Part shown: piece after piece, positions 36,500 to 47,849 of the stretch
How the letters are laid out: every line of letters starts with the position of its first letter
How positions within the stretch are numbered: position 1 is the stretch's first letter
Assembly: GCA_005408345.1 (NCBI GenBank)
Contig: SEMN01000534.1
Coordinates: 296,557-360,556, forward strand
Origin: Macquaria australasica
Taxonomy: Eukaryota; Chordata; Actinopteri; Centrarchiformes; Percichthyidae
DNA length: 64,000 nt
Direction: 5' to 3'
The notes under the pieces: generated by a model
What the model saw: the letters and a program-made list of their open reading frames with translations, nothing else
What the model was told of the DNA's origin: nothing
The model's database searches: none
Program-made: the position numbers and the translations under genes

Positions 36500-38569
36500 T
36501 TTACTGCTTCTAACTATACTGAGCACAGCCAGTTCTCCCATTTATGGTGGCAGCTAGGATATTTGCTGCAGGATATTTGTGCAACCCTCTGGATGTAGTG
36601 GTATAGTACACCGTCTTGTGGGACAAAAATGTATCTGCACTGTATATGAGGTACTGATACTCTTGGCTCATACATGGTGCTGTACTGTGTTGCCATAGCA
36701 TGCCTGTGGGCAATGTCACTAAGATTGTGATTCTAATTCTCGTAAAAACATTTGACAGTATTGCTCCATTTACACTACAATGACCATCTGTCCCGAACCA
36801 TGTGAATAAACCATAAAACTGAACAGCCCATGCTTGAAATGACCCAGTATAAGGATTTGACAGATGCAGACATGCAGCTGGAAATTGCAAACCCAAAAGC
36901 TGACAGTTCCAGCAGCTATGGATGATCAGATATCGTCTTTATTTTCATTTTACCACAACCAACAACTATTCAGTGTGCAAATGTTTCCTTGGTAAGGTCA
37001 CTCTAACCATAATTGTTGTGTAAGTGACAGCGCCGGGAATATTTACATGCATTTACTGCAGCATTCATTCAGCTTATAAGAGCATTCCAATGGGCTGCAT
37101 TATTATTTAAGGTGTAACAATAGACGAGAATGACTGCTGACAGTAATTTATCTTCTCCTGAGTGTAGGGATTACAGATAATGTGACTTGAGAGTAATCAC
37201 ACGCCGCATGTGGAATCGAAGGCAGTTGACTAAGATGTAACAGGCACTATCTAAAGCCCTTCACTTCACCTTGATAAACGCCCGGAAGCTGTCCGATATC
37301 ACTCAAAGATTAGTTTCAGCTTCAACACCGAAGGCAGGGAATGTCCTTCATAGCTGGTGTTGCTGGAAACTTTTCTCCCACCTGCTATTTGAAAGACATG
37401 TCCTGATTCTGACAGAGGGAGGCGTTGGTTTTTTTTGTGTCCTCCTCTGCCCATCACCTCTGTCATACCGCTGAGAAATCATCTCAGAAATATCTCCTAC
37501 CTTTGGTCTTCATGAATGCTTGATGTAATTACCCTCTGACAAGAGGGCAGAATATAACTGGGGAATGGATTGAGGTTGAAATGTCAAATGAGATCATGCT
37601 GAATGTGTGGTGTATGAGGGCAAGGTTGCAGCACAAGGACAGACTCACAGCAGTGACTGACAGTGAGACGTGTCTCTCGCTGAGGAACATTAAAGTAATC
37701 ACTAGTTAACCTTAAAGATAAAAATGCATAAATGCATGAAGGAGTCTGCATGATGAAGATGAACATACTGTTAAATGTGTTCTTATAAATAGACAAAACT
37801 GACTCACACTCATTTTAAATAACTGAGCAGTCAGTTTCATTGTGTTCAGTTATGGCTTGAATAATAAGGGTTTAACAATATATTGGATTTCACAGATACG
37901 ATTCAAAGTATTTGACGACATGTAGACATGATCAATACTGGTTGACAGGATGATGAATCTGTATCTGTATCATGTGATATATTATCATCTTGGGTTTGTA
38001 TTGACTATTCTAGTGTTTTGTGGTTTAACAAAATGTCTTTGACTTTGCTGCTGTTCTGCCCAGAAGACACTTTTTGCAATTAATTTTGCAGCAACTATGG
38101 TCACATGTAAAGATATTATCCCTAAGATTTCAGTCCTGGTTGATATATACACACATATGCCATATGTTACTTATGACTTACTATATTAACTATTATCAAT
38201 ATTAAGTGAAACATTATAGGTCTATTCTCAGTCAAAAAAACAAGTCAGCTGTTTTATGTTGCTGTGCAGATTTGCAGGTAAATATTTGTAATTATGTTAA
38301 TGTAAAATGTAAAATGTATTTTTTTCATTCTGTACTGTCAAGTAAAATTGGCTTACAGTCTAGATTTTCAAGGACAATAACACAAATGTGCCATCATGCA
38401 TTGGTTTCTTTTAGTCTGGCTAAAATAGGGGTATTGAATCTTGAGATGTCTCTTGAGCTCACTTGGCATCATTGTTGCACTTGACAGCTTTTTCGTGCAG
38501 ACAAGTCAGCGTTTCAGTGTGCGACAGCTAGTTTCCCTTCTCAACAAAAAGTTGTAAGCACGGTGCCTT
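36500..38569. other. No gene seen; candidate conserved stretch at 37020-37220
   Basis: Unique-looking DNA. The 128-codon minus frame at 36510-36896 has no signature. The 37040-37200 segment (GAATATTTACATGCATTTAC, GGGCTGCATTATTATTTAAG) is free of repeats and motif-dense. Confidence 0.4.
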
Positions 38570-38579
38570 TCAGTGCACA

Positions 38580-38880
38580 GTCCAGTTTTAGTTTTTTTCT
38601 GGCTCAGGTTTGGTTTGGTTTCAGACTGTGTTGAGGGCTGAGATGTACCAGCACTTCTTTGAGCTTTATTTACACTGACAAATCTTTCCCACTCTCTCTG
38701 ACAGTTGCTAACCAACAGCCAGCAACCTTAATAGCAATCTTAGCTTAGACATAACTGCACAGATAGCATTGTTTTTAATATGGTTATTTTAATGTTTAGT
38801 GCCTATTTCTTCATACATTTTAAAATGTAAGTTGTTGATGTGGTGAAATGTTATTATTAAAATATACACTTCTGTAGCAC
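38580..38880 (+). repeat. Dispersed repeat family C, copy 2
   Basis: It has TTTTTTTCTGGCTCAGGTTT, GTTGAGGGCTGAGATGTACC, CACTGACAAATCTTTCC and TTTTTAATATGGTTATTTTA, in the same order as 28890-29060. Confidence 0.55.
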
Positions 38881-40900
38881 CATTGGCCTGTCCTCAAGGC
38901 CCTCACTTGAGGACCACCCCATGTAAAAAACGTCTAGATCCGCTCCCAGCTCCCAGGTATAATGCAATTCAAGTTTGTGCATTTGAAGCTGAAAAGCTAC
39001 ATGAAGTACTGTAATAATTACATGAATTGCACCCCTTTGTGGCAAATATTCCAATGAGACATTTCAATGCCAAGAACAAGTGAAATGCAATTTCTTATTT
39101 GACAGATACAATCAAACAAAACGAACAGGAACCTTCACTAGTTAAGAATGAGCTGTAAATATGGACAGAATAGATGAATAGCAGGAGTGAACTGAATAAC
39201 AACTGTAAATGCTGCGTTAATCTCATTATAAGGAGACACCTTCACCTGATATGAATTGCTAATGTGAAACCAGCAGTGCTGCTGATGTTTCTGCAGATAA
39301 GCAGCAGCGTGTAATTTGTTTGCCTATGTGATTATATTCATCCTGCTCTAATGCTAAATGATTCGGTTTCTGTTTGATACGAGACTGAGCCCGGTGCACT
39401 GATTGATCCCAGAAAAGGAAAAATGGAATTGTCTCCCTGTAAATAAAGCCACTCGAGCCCATTCATTAGTGTTATACGCTGGTGTGCGCTGTCGTCTCTG
39501 TGGCACATCAGAGAGCTGTTAAGACTTGTGAATCACAGTGTGTTTACTGCACCACCTGAGAAATTATATGATTACGGGCCAAAACTAGCCCCTTGTGGCC
39601 ACTCAAGTTTCAGTGTGCCACCACTGTGGGTAGATGGGCTTGGAGAGGGAAAGAAAGGGCTCGTTTGGAAAAGGGCTTTCACAAAAGAGCGGATGCCTGC
39701 TAATGTGTCTAACTTACAAATGGCAAAATGAGCCAGAGAATTGTGCCAACAGGTGTAAAAAGCCTCAGTTGATTTGAAATTCAACCAATTACAGAACAAA
39801 CATTACCATAGCCAGACTAAGAAGCACCATCTGGTTTCTGAAATATCACCTGCATTAGCACTTGGTGTCTTGAAACGTCTCTGTGGAGCTCATGGCTGAT
39901 GAAAAACATAATATTTAGTACATGCTGTGATGGGAACAGACAACATTAGCCCAAATATTGTTGCTAATCTTCAGCTGAACGCCTGGAATGTAAATGTAAT
40001 CAGTATAGATGCCGTAAACAAAGTCTGTGGCGTGAGACTTGTAATCTAGACTTGTAACAGACATATCTCTAACTGTATTATCATTTGACGTTAAACAGAC
40101 AAAATATCAGGACCAGCTACCTCAGTGCCCACATTACTTCAGACAAGACGACGCAGGACAAATTGTAATCCATTTAACCAAGCTGGGACAAAAAACATCT
40201 GTTGTACAAGATGCACGATTCAACTGGCTAAGTATAGCCAAAGAGGCAGCTGTAATATTTATGAGAACGTGTGCTAAATCTCTGCTGAAACAGTGAGCCG
40301 GTGCAATAGTCCACACAGACACACCCATGCATGCACGCACGTTGCTCTAATGGAGGGCTCTTAAGCAAAATCAGGGTCTTCATAGCTGGCTTCAAAGACA
40401 GAGCTCTCACATAGAAATAATTAAAGATAGTGAAAGTGTAATGCTTAAACAAACATCTCTTTTGCTGACATGCACCAATTCTGCACAAGCTTTCCTCAAA
40501 ATGCTAAATCAAATGAAAGTGCAGCTAGAGGTTTTGCCTGCAGGCCTGCAGGATTTTCTAAACAATTTTTCCATCTTGTTTTTAGGATTTCCTGTTAACT
40601 ACTGGGGATGTAACTGAATATGAATACCTTATTCTAATGTAAAGAGATAATGCATTCTGAAAATCCAATTCTTTCAGCAATATTCATCACCAACTTCACA
40701 CTCCTTCTTTTCAGTCAAACTGAAATGCACAGACATCATTCACACACTGCTAGAATCAAAACTCACCCTTTCTTGGGACATCAGAATCAAGAATAATCAT
40801 CCTTTTCCTTCTGGAAGTCATGTAAAAAAGGTGCTCCTTATAGCTTCAGATCTTGTGTCTGTGTCTCAATTTGCATTCTTCTGTACTTACACTTGCTATT
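38881..40900. other. No gene seen; candidate conserved stretch at 39240-39520
   Basis: Unique-looking DNA; no frame has a domain signature. The 39250-39510 segment is non-repetitive and carries GATGTTTCTGCAGATAAGC and CATTCATTAGTGTTATACG. Confidence 0.4.
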
Positions 40901-40909
40901 TTGAGTGTA

Positions 40910-41400
40910 TAAGTGCGTTCACACTGACAATTATGGCAAAATGCAGTGTACTATGAATACCTGGATGATGTACTCATAATATTCAAAAAGTTGAGTGTGA
41001 AACGCTGCACAGTTCTCACCCTCAATGGTCGCCATCTTGGCTACGTAGCAGAAGGGGAGGACCACCAACGTATGAAAATGGCGGCCAAGGAAGCTGCAGT
41101 GGTTGCGTTTGCTATGGTGAACACCGCACTAAAAGTAAAAGCACATTCATTTTTATTAATTATTAATAAAATTGTATTGAAGTCAAGTGAACAAACAAGC
41201 CGGCAGATATTTATAATGGTGATAATACTCTGCTGGTTGCAATTTGCCATTGAAGAAGAAGAAGAAGAAGAAGGTTGCGATCGTCATTTCCGGCAACTGC
41301 ACAACAGCTGTGTTCGATTTGAGACGACACTAACCTGTCAAAATTCACGCACTACACAAGTAAGTACATAGTGTACACAGTGTACTACATGGAAGTGTAC
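40910..41400. mobile_element. Possible MITE with a short coding remnant
   Basis: The borders carry AGTGTAC-type runs (TGCAGTGTACTATGAATACC on the left; AGTACATAGTGTACACAGTG on the right, near 41365). The middle includes a CpG-containing ATGGCGGCCAAGGAAGCTGC block and a (GAA)n stretch at about 41254-41274. A 141-codon frame (40946-41371) spans it but is low-complexity in part (IEEEEEEEG). Element class is not settled. Confidence 0.35.
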
Positions 41401-41724
41401 TGACGGAAATATCCAAATTAAGACACAGCACTTGTCTCATTATTAGATTGATATTTAGACTTTGGTGAGATTCTTCCTCAATAACTTTTCATCAGTTTTT
41501 ATCAGACTTGTTGTGGAGTAGATAGTAGATGGGAAAATGAGGAGCTGAAGTTAGATACCACCTTAAAAGCAAATGCAAAATGTCAAAGAGAGCTTTTTTA
41601 GATTTTTGTAAATGACTTTTTCATTTTTTCCATCTGGACGTCTTCCCATTGCATGCACATCCTCACTTTTTATTCATAGCCCAATGAGCTATTATGGTAC
41701 AATAGCTCATTAGCTTTCAATAGC

Positions 41725-41850
41725 TTTTTCATTTTTAGATGGTTAGCATGCTAACATTAGTATTTAGCTCAAAGCACCATTGTGCCTAGGTACAGCCACA
41801 CAGAGCTGCTAGCACTGCTGTAGATTCTTAGTCTTGTTTATCAGAGAAAC
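41725..41850 (-). repeat. Dispersed repeat family A, 5' part, reverse orientation
   Basis: It reads GGTTAGCATGCTAACATTAG, AGCTCAAAGCACCATTGTGC and TCTTAGTCTTGTTT, the reverse of the family's 5' portion seen at 3853. Confidence 0.65.
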
Positions 41851-41906
41851 TTCAGACCAACTTTATTTTCATGTGGGTCTCCCCCCTTTACACCCTCACG
41901 TTTATA

Positions 41907-42407
41907 CAGGGTTCCCACGGTCATGAAATTCCTGGAAAAGTTATGAAATTAAAAAAACTGTTTTCCAGGCCTGGAAATGGTTTGGAATTAACAGAATGTT
42001 TTGGAAAGTTTTGAATATACATTGTTTTGGCTATTGTTTAAAATATGTTTTAAAAAAATCCCAAAACATGTCTAACGTTATGCGAAATATGTTCCTTGTA
42101 TTACTAAGTGCTGCGTTGCGTGACTGTTGTAACATCACTAGTATCACATGATGCATATTGGCGTATGCAGCTAGTTGGCGCCGGGAATGTCTGAAGTTAG
42201 CAAGCGCTAGCAGTTTGTTGATCCGCAAATGCCTGGGAAGTACGTGTTTAATAATGTTTGGCTTTCCAATGACAAATATAATACATGGCTCAAGACAAAG
42301 GAAGTCCCTAGCCTGTGCCCTATGATCGCTACACAGGTCTACCCATTTTAAACTACTTAAATGGAAAAGTTTTGAAAATTCATTGGTAAAAATGTGTGGG
42401 AACCCTG
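41907..42407 (+). mobile_element. hAT-like non-autonomous element with a retained transposase-like start
   Basis: The ends form a perfect inverted pair: CAGGGTTCCCAC at 41907 and GTGGGAACCCTG ending at 42407. TTTATA occurs immediately on both sides (41901-41906 and 42408-42413), giving a 6-bp duplication visible, possibly a decayed 8-bp one. The 501-bp body includes GGCGCCGGGAATGTCTGAAG and a 40-codon frame at 42229-42351. It is probably an internal-deletion derivative of an autonomous element. Confidence 0.75.
42229..42351 (+). pseudogene. Transposase N-terminal remnant (BED-type-like), 40 codons
   Basis: The frame begins MPGKYVFNNVWLSNDKYNTW and continues LKTKEVPSLCPMIATQ before a stop at 42349. 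The pattern F-x-x-x-W-L-x-x-x-x-[FY]-x-x-W-L followed by a Cys is the usual start of hAT-related and KIAA-type zinc-finger proteins in fish, where a CxxC knuckle follows. Here only one Cys remains before the frame ends. The function is lost; the value is as a pointer to the autonomous relative. The assignment rests on motif resemblance only. Confidence 0.4.
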
Positions 42408-42415
42408 TTTATAAA

Positions 42416-43940
42416 AGAAAAACATCACGCAATATGGCCCAATGAGCTGTTCTGAATACAAGTCAGCTTCTACCTGATGTGACACATGATACTTTGAGTT
42501 TTTGGACCATTGAACCCAGAGTTATCTCAGCAGCTAAAAGACTAGAGCCAATCTCTAATTGGTATTCCCAACTTTGGCCAAGGTCTGTCTACCCTCACAC
42601 CAGAGTATGTGGGGCTCCAACTTTTCCACTGGGTAGAGCAGAGCTAAATGATGCAATGTAAAATGAAGTTACATTTGCCACCAGCTATTCTTAACCTTCA
42701 GGTTAGAATGGCCTTTGGCTAAATAGGGGATCATTAATAAGGACTCCTGCCTAGAGTCAGGCAGTGGGAAAGAGAACATTGGTTGTTGAGTTTATATATA
42801 TATATATATATAAATACAATACATAGCGGTATTGGGGAGCTGCAGGCACTAGGCAAATGCAACTTAAATTGAACGGATTTTAGAGGGAGGTTGGCTTGCC
42901 ACAATTCTGTATTTAGTTTGTTTCCCCATTATAATCATTATTTTTTACATTTTAAAAGCTTAGCATTCGTTACAGTGAATCATAGTGATAAGGTGCTGCT
43001 TTGTCAAAACCAAAGAGAGGTGGAAAAAAACAGCCATTCACTCCTACCACAGGTTTTAAACAAATCCACAGTTTATCCTTCTGATTTGAAAAGCTGTCTT
43101 TGTTGCACTGGAGGAACAGTGCTTTCTTGCCATTTTGTGTCATGAGGCAATTCTGCAGATATCTGGCCCTCTCTGCTCTTGTGCTGTGTAACATAAAGTG
43201 CAGCGTAGAGACCAGTTAAGTATGCTAGTCGCCTCTGTCCCTCCCTTAATGTGATAATGATTTATTCATGTTAAAATGGTGCTAACTATGTTGAAGTTAT
43301 GCTTGCTGCAATTTAACTTCCTCTGAAGTAAAGTAACTGCTACCACTGGTGATATATATACACAGTAGCTGGACAGTTCAGTATACTTTATACTAGCCAA
43401 GGTCTGCCTGGCTCTGTTCCTTTCCACTGTGAGAAAGTGTCCTTTAGCCATGTGTGTGTCAGCATTCTGTCACCCAGCAGGTAAAGCAATCTCCTTCCAT
43501 TTCTGATGCTGCTCAGCCAGTACTCTGCAAAAATGTTTACTCAAATCTGATATATTTTACTGCATTATCTATTTTTTAACGACAGTAAATGATCCCCACA
43601 TCGGTCGTCAAGTGTGCTATTTGATGGTTTGGTTTTTGCGAGCACGACACATTTCCAATGTTCCAGGCTGGGTTAAGCAGAATTTCCTCTGCATTATTGA
43701 AGAGGACATTTCCTAAATCTTGCCGTCTCTGCAGCATGTACCCGAGGGGAGATTGATGGGCAGGTATTGCTAGAGGAGAAATATTTTCAGAGTTTTCCTT
43801 TAGTTTTTTTCTTTTCCTTGAGAGCAATTTGTCAGCTACAGCAGGTGACATTTCAGATGACACCGCATTAAACATAGCCTGGATAAAATGACACCCTACT
43901 CTAAATGTGCCTGCTGCATGCACATGCATTGGTTTGTTTT
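42416..43940. other. No proven gene; candidate conserved stretch at 43580-43900
   Basis: A (TA)n run of about 20 bp lies at 42793-42812. The 117-codon minus frame 43576-43929 is relatively long and not repeat-derived, but I recognise no domain. It may be a fragment of conserved non-coding DNA or chance. Confidence 0.35.
42793..42812. repeat. (TA)n microsatellite
   Basis: About ten TA units. Confidence 0.9.
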
Positions 43941-43943
43941 TGC

Positions 43944-43944
<1 letters not shown>

Positions 43945-44001
<57 letters not shown>
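43945..44001. repeat. (TG)n microsatellite
   Basis: About 28 TG units. It produces the poly-(CV) stretch of an artefactual plus-strand frame. Confidence 0.97.
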
Positions 44002-44301
44002 ATGTGCACTCCATTGTTGATTCAGCAGGCCGAGAAAAATCCTTCAAAACACGTATATCTTAAATTGCATTTGACATTACAGATGGAATTTAATTTACCC
44101 AAACAAATCCGCCTCTTCAGGCTTCACACTTTGGATAAAACTTTTTAAATTGCCAAAATACATTTGCAATCAATATCATTCATGAGAGCTGAATGAATGC
44201 AAGCTTCAACTCAACCACTTTACAAGGCAGCTGTTCCCATGTGACTGGACCTAGATACTGTTTTCACTCAAACACATAGCCATTGATTTCCCAGTTGAGA
44301 C

Positions 44302-45221
44302 GTCTCATGCAGCAACATTCTCTTAAATGTCTCTTTTATTTTCTCTTAATTTTCTGTTCAGAGAAAAAATAAGAGAAGTCTACTCCAGACGCACCAAACG
44401 ATCTTAACCATCCAAATCTGCTCTTACCCAGGTGTGCTGACTGATGAACCCACTTGATCATACATTGGAGGCGCGTGGCCGATGGATTGTTATTAACATA
44501 GGTAATGTTGTGCCGTGTGCAAATACTCTGGCACATGCCCAAGAATTGGAGAGATGCCACTAAAAGAAGGCTGTAAGAAGAAGAACTTCAGCAGTAGTGA
44601 AATCGACGTACTGTTAAATAAACTGAAATAAAGTAAACATGATTTCCATAGTGTCAGTACTGACGTTACAGGAAAAGCTGTGTCAGCAGAGGGTACGGTA
44701 GCTCTTTTATATTTAAAAGAAAATGCATGCGAGGCCGCTCAAGCCCCTACCAGCAATGCATTTACAGACACACCAGTTGCTGAAGGTACATTTTGCATGT
44801 TCATGTTGGAGATCTACTGTATAAACGCTTTCAAATTAATTTATACATATAACTTTTTTGTTCCACCTGTGGTAGTCTATTGGGATTAATGGACCAATAG
44901 TATTTCTTTAGCCCACAAATTTAATAATCCAATCATTAGAATTACTCTAAAACATATAATAATCTAAATTTGATTATATGATATTCATGCGGTTTTTATG
45001 TATAACAGTTTGTGGACTGTGAAAACCAGATGTTTTTTTCTTATCTTGGTAAGAGAGGTCTTGACCACTCATAAACTTTTCTCTTACCTAAGAGAAGAGC
45101 AAAATAAGAAAACATTGGTGAATCCCAGAAATCAATGGGTACTAACAAAATAAGAACAAATCGGGGATACAAACAAAAATAAGAGGGAATTTCTTCGTAT
45201 ATCGCTTCCTGCATGAGGCCC
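44302..45221 (+). mobile_element. PIF/Harbinger-like non-autonomous element with Myb-like remnant
   Basis: The right end reads, in reverse, GGGCCTCATGCAGGAAGCG, and the left end near 44302 reads GTCTCATGCAGCAACATTCT, a decayed inverted match. Inside, from 44554, an open stretch reads MPLKEGCKKKNFSSSEIDVL, which resembles the start of the Myb/SANT-like accessory protein of Harbinger transposons. The 3-bp target duplication typical of the superfamily was not confirmed. The element has no transposase. Confidence 0.45.
44554..44628 (+). pseudogene. Myb/SANT-like accessory protein remnant (Harbinger type)
   Basis: About 24 codons from ATG 44554 read MPLKEGCKKKNFSSSEIDVL then LNKLK before a stop. 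In Harbinger elements the accessory DNA-binding protein begins with a basic stretch followed by NFSxxEIxxLLxEV, where the conserved acidic and hydrophobic positions form the first Myb helix. Here the helix start is intact, but Lys replaces the expected acidic residue and a stop follows. Downstream traces (DVTGKAVSAEGTV near 44660) may be later parts of the same protein in another frame. Confidence 0.4.
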
Positions 45222-45353
45222 ATTGTTTCATAAACTATAAGTCACACAGACTGCCATCGACTTTCCAGTAGAAGTGTTCTTCTTGTCCATACAGGTTTAT
45301 GACGAATATTATAATAGCATTTTTCTAAATATGGGCACACAAATATGATTTTA

Positions 45354-45355
<2 letters not shown>

Positions 45356-45414
<59 letters not shown>
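45356..45414. repeat. (AAT)n microsatellite
   Basis: About 19 units of ATA/AAT. Confidence 0.97.
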
Positions 45415-45428
45415 CTGTGGGTTCCCAA

Positions 45429-45600
45429 CAGGGTGGGAAAATAGCTTTTCAAAATGTGAACATCTACCAGCCACTGACAGATAAATGTTTAAATTCACCA
45501 GACACTCAACACTAAATAATTATTTTGTGTCTGAAATCAACCAGCCGCTTTCATATTTTACCAGCATTTGGATGGTGGCTGGTGCTAATTTCCCGTTGAT
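45429..45600 (-). mobile_element. Second hAT-type MITE copy, opposite orientation to 35980-36146
   Basis: It starts CAGGGTGG and then reads, in reverse order relative to the other copy, GAACATCTACCAGCCACTGA, CAGATAAATGTTTAAATTCA, TTATTTTGTGTCTGAAATCA and CATATTTTACCAGCATTTGG. The distal end (CTAATTTCCCGTTGAT) has diverged and no target duplication is clear. Confidence 0.7.
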
Positions 45601-46900
45601 AACTAGGGACCCTTTTTATACTACACATAGTCATTTTATCCATAGATAATATTAAAATATGGATTAGTGCAGCTTTAACTTATCCTGGAAATCAAATATT
45701 AACGTATTGAAGTATTTCAAGGATGGGTTCACATGCTTTCTTTCGTTTTCTTTTTTTTTAAACTGAATTTTATTGGTTTTCATCAGAAACATTATAGTTA
45801 TACATTTTGCCATCATATCAATAACACAGATGAAAATGAAGAAAGGTTCACATGTTTTCAAGTCTGCTTTAAAACAATACAATGAACTGAATATGAATAC
45901 ATAGTAAATATAAATACCTAGGAATGAACCTTGTAAAGATAGGGGTCAGGGGTCAGCCACACCACAGCCTAAGAGGAAGAGATCAGTACCAGTGTCAGGT
46001 TCCAGTCAGGCGGCCTGTCTACCTTTATTTAAGCAGACAGAGAGAGAAAGTACACTGATCTATATTCCATGCAGAATCAGTGGACGCTTGTATATTTGAG
46101 ATAATATCACAAACACTGTGATCTCTGTTGATCAGGAGGGACATGTGCCTTTCACTCAACTGCTCTCTTTCTCTCTGGTCCGACACATTTTAGAAAGGGT
46201 TTTGTATTTGAAGAGCAGCAGTAAATCATCTACAAGGACTGATCAAAAAACGCTTTGAAACTCCACTGATAAATAATGGATATTTTGTGCAACAAGGCAC
46301 TAAAATAGTTGTGAGGAATATGTCATTTTAAGAAAATCTGAGACTGTCAAAAGACAGAGAGGTTGACTTACAAGTCCATAAAAATGCACTTTTATAGATG
46401 AGTTTTAATGGGATTTGTTCCTGGCCTCTTTTATATTGTTTGATTTGTTGTGTTTTTTGATTAAATAAATCATATTTCATATCATATTTTCCTATCTTGC
46501 ATCGACATTAGATCCTTGCAGAGATAAAGAAATGTAGAATATTTCATCTTGTATCTGTCCGTCTGGAGACTTGCACTCCTGGGAGGAGATGATGGTGGAC
46601 AGTTTAATAAAGAAGATCAAATGAAGTCGATATGATTCAGTGAGAGCAGCCGTAACCGGAGCGGTCACAGTTGGCCACCAGCGCGGGCCGCCTGTCTGTA
46701 GGAGTGACACTGGATATAGCACAGAACAGCTTTTGTACAGGCCTGCACTGATGCTGCTGAGGCGTCCTCGGAGAGGATTGACAGCAGGACACAAACTCTC
46801 TCCTGGCCTGTCCCGTCTCACTTCAGCTGATGAACACAACCTGATAGGGTTCAGAAAACACTCTGCGGGGGTGCTGCCTGATATCAGCTAGCCAGCCGCT
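45601..46900. other. No gene seen; GC-richer stretch at 46640-46900
   Basis: Frames on both strands at 46492-46891 overlap and have no signature. The segment has several CpGs (GCAGCCGTAACCGGAGCGGT, CAGCGCGGGCCGCC) and may be part of an unrecognised dispersed element. Confidence 0.35.
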
Positions 46901-46981
46901 CAGCCGACAGCTAGCGAGCTGAGATCCTTGCGACAAGAGGCTTTCATATCTTTCCTGGGGAGCACGCGCAGCACTTCACAC

Positions 46982-46984
<3 letters not shown>

Positions 46985-47012
<28 letters not shown>
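46985..47012. repeat. (CA)n microsatellite
   Basis: About 14 CA units. Confidence 0.95.
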
Positions 47013-47448
47013 CAACACCTGTGTGTGGATATTTCTCAGGCTCAGAAATGACTAGGCTAAACAGTAGATGTGCTATTTTTCACAGTATCCAGATAGAAAC
47101 AGAGAAACCAGATGACCTTGAAAAATTACTTTCTACAGCAAAGGGGAAAAAAACATGGTAATGCTTGTTAGCTTGTCATGTTTCTTTGTTCTTTTAGCTC
47201 CATTCATTTATGACAAAGCAGGACCTTTTCACTTTGATACGAAAAGTAATCAATGCAAAATGTTTCCAAATGTAAAAACGATGATTCTGAGAGAATCAAA
47301 CTAAATAAGACTTGTAGCATGCTATACCCTTCATGAATATTCATGAAAACGTAACTAGTTAACCAGATTTTGAAAATGACATTTAGGGACCCCTTCCTTA
47401 TAAGTTACTTTCCAGTTTCTGTATTCTTACAACATTTTTTAAAGTCTG

Positions 47449-47846
47449 TCTCCTAATGTGCTTTCAATGTACAGGAAGGGGGACAAAATTCACAGTCCTC
47501 TCTGTGCAACCTTATATTCTGAAGTATCTCTGGAGCTAATATGAGGCTCCAGCAGTTTGAGTTAGTCAAAGCAATTGGATATATTTCAACTTAACAGTCT
47601 TTTTATTATAAAATTCCCTCTTTGCGTTTGCACAGACAGTGTTTCAATGCTGACATCTAGTAAATGTAACAAAAAGAAGAAAATCTGGACTAAACAGACT
47701 GTAACTTTGGAAGATATCCACTTGATGTGGCTAACTAAGACTGCGGAAGCCTCATATTAGCTTCAGATAAACTTGAGAACATAGTTTTACACAGAACGAG
47801 GACTGGATTTTGTCCCCCATCACTTACATAGAAAGCGCATTAGAAA
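47449..47846. mobile_element. Foldback-type MITE with arms of about 140 bp
   Basis: The left arm (about 47449-47595) and the right arm (about 47700-47846) are imperfect reverse complements along almost their whole length. Examples are CCTAATGTGCTTTCAATGTA against GAAAGCGCATTAG, GGGGGACAAAATTCACAGTC against GGACTGGATTTTGTCCCCC, GCTAATATGAGGCTCCAGCA against GCGGAAGCCTCATATTAGC, and TTGGATATATTTCAACTTAA against GTAACTTTGGAAGATATCCA. A loop of about 100 bp separates them. No protein is encoded; the 61-codon frame at 47575-47760 is incidental. Confidence 0.75.
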
Positions 47847-47849
47847 GGG

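Noticed and set aside
43888..44148. Open frame with a long alternating Cys-Val run
   Set aside because: It is the translation of a TG microsatellite.
46492..46900. CpG-island promoter of a host gene
   Set aside because: It is GC-richer than its surroundings, but no exon with a start codon and splice donor follows, and CpG density is patchy; an unrecognised dispersed element is as likely.
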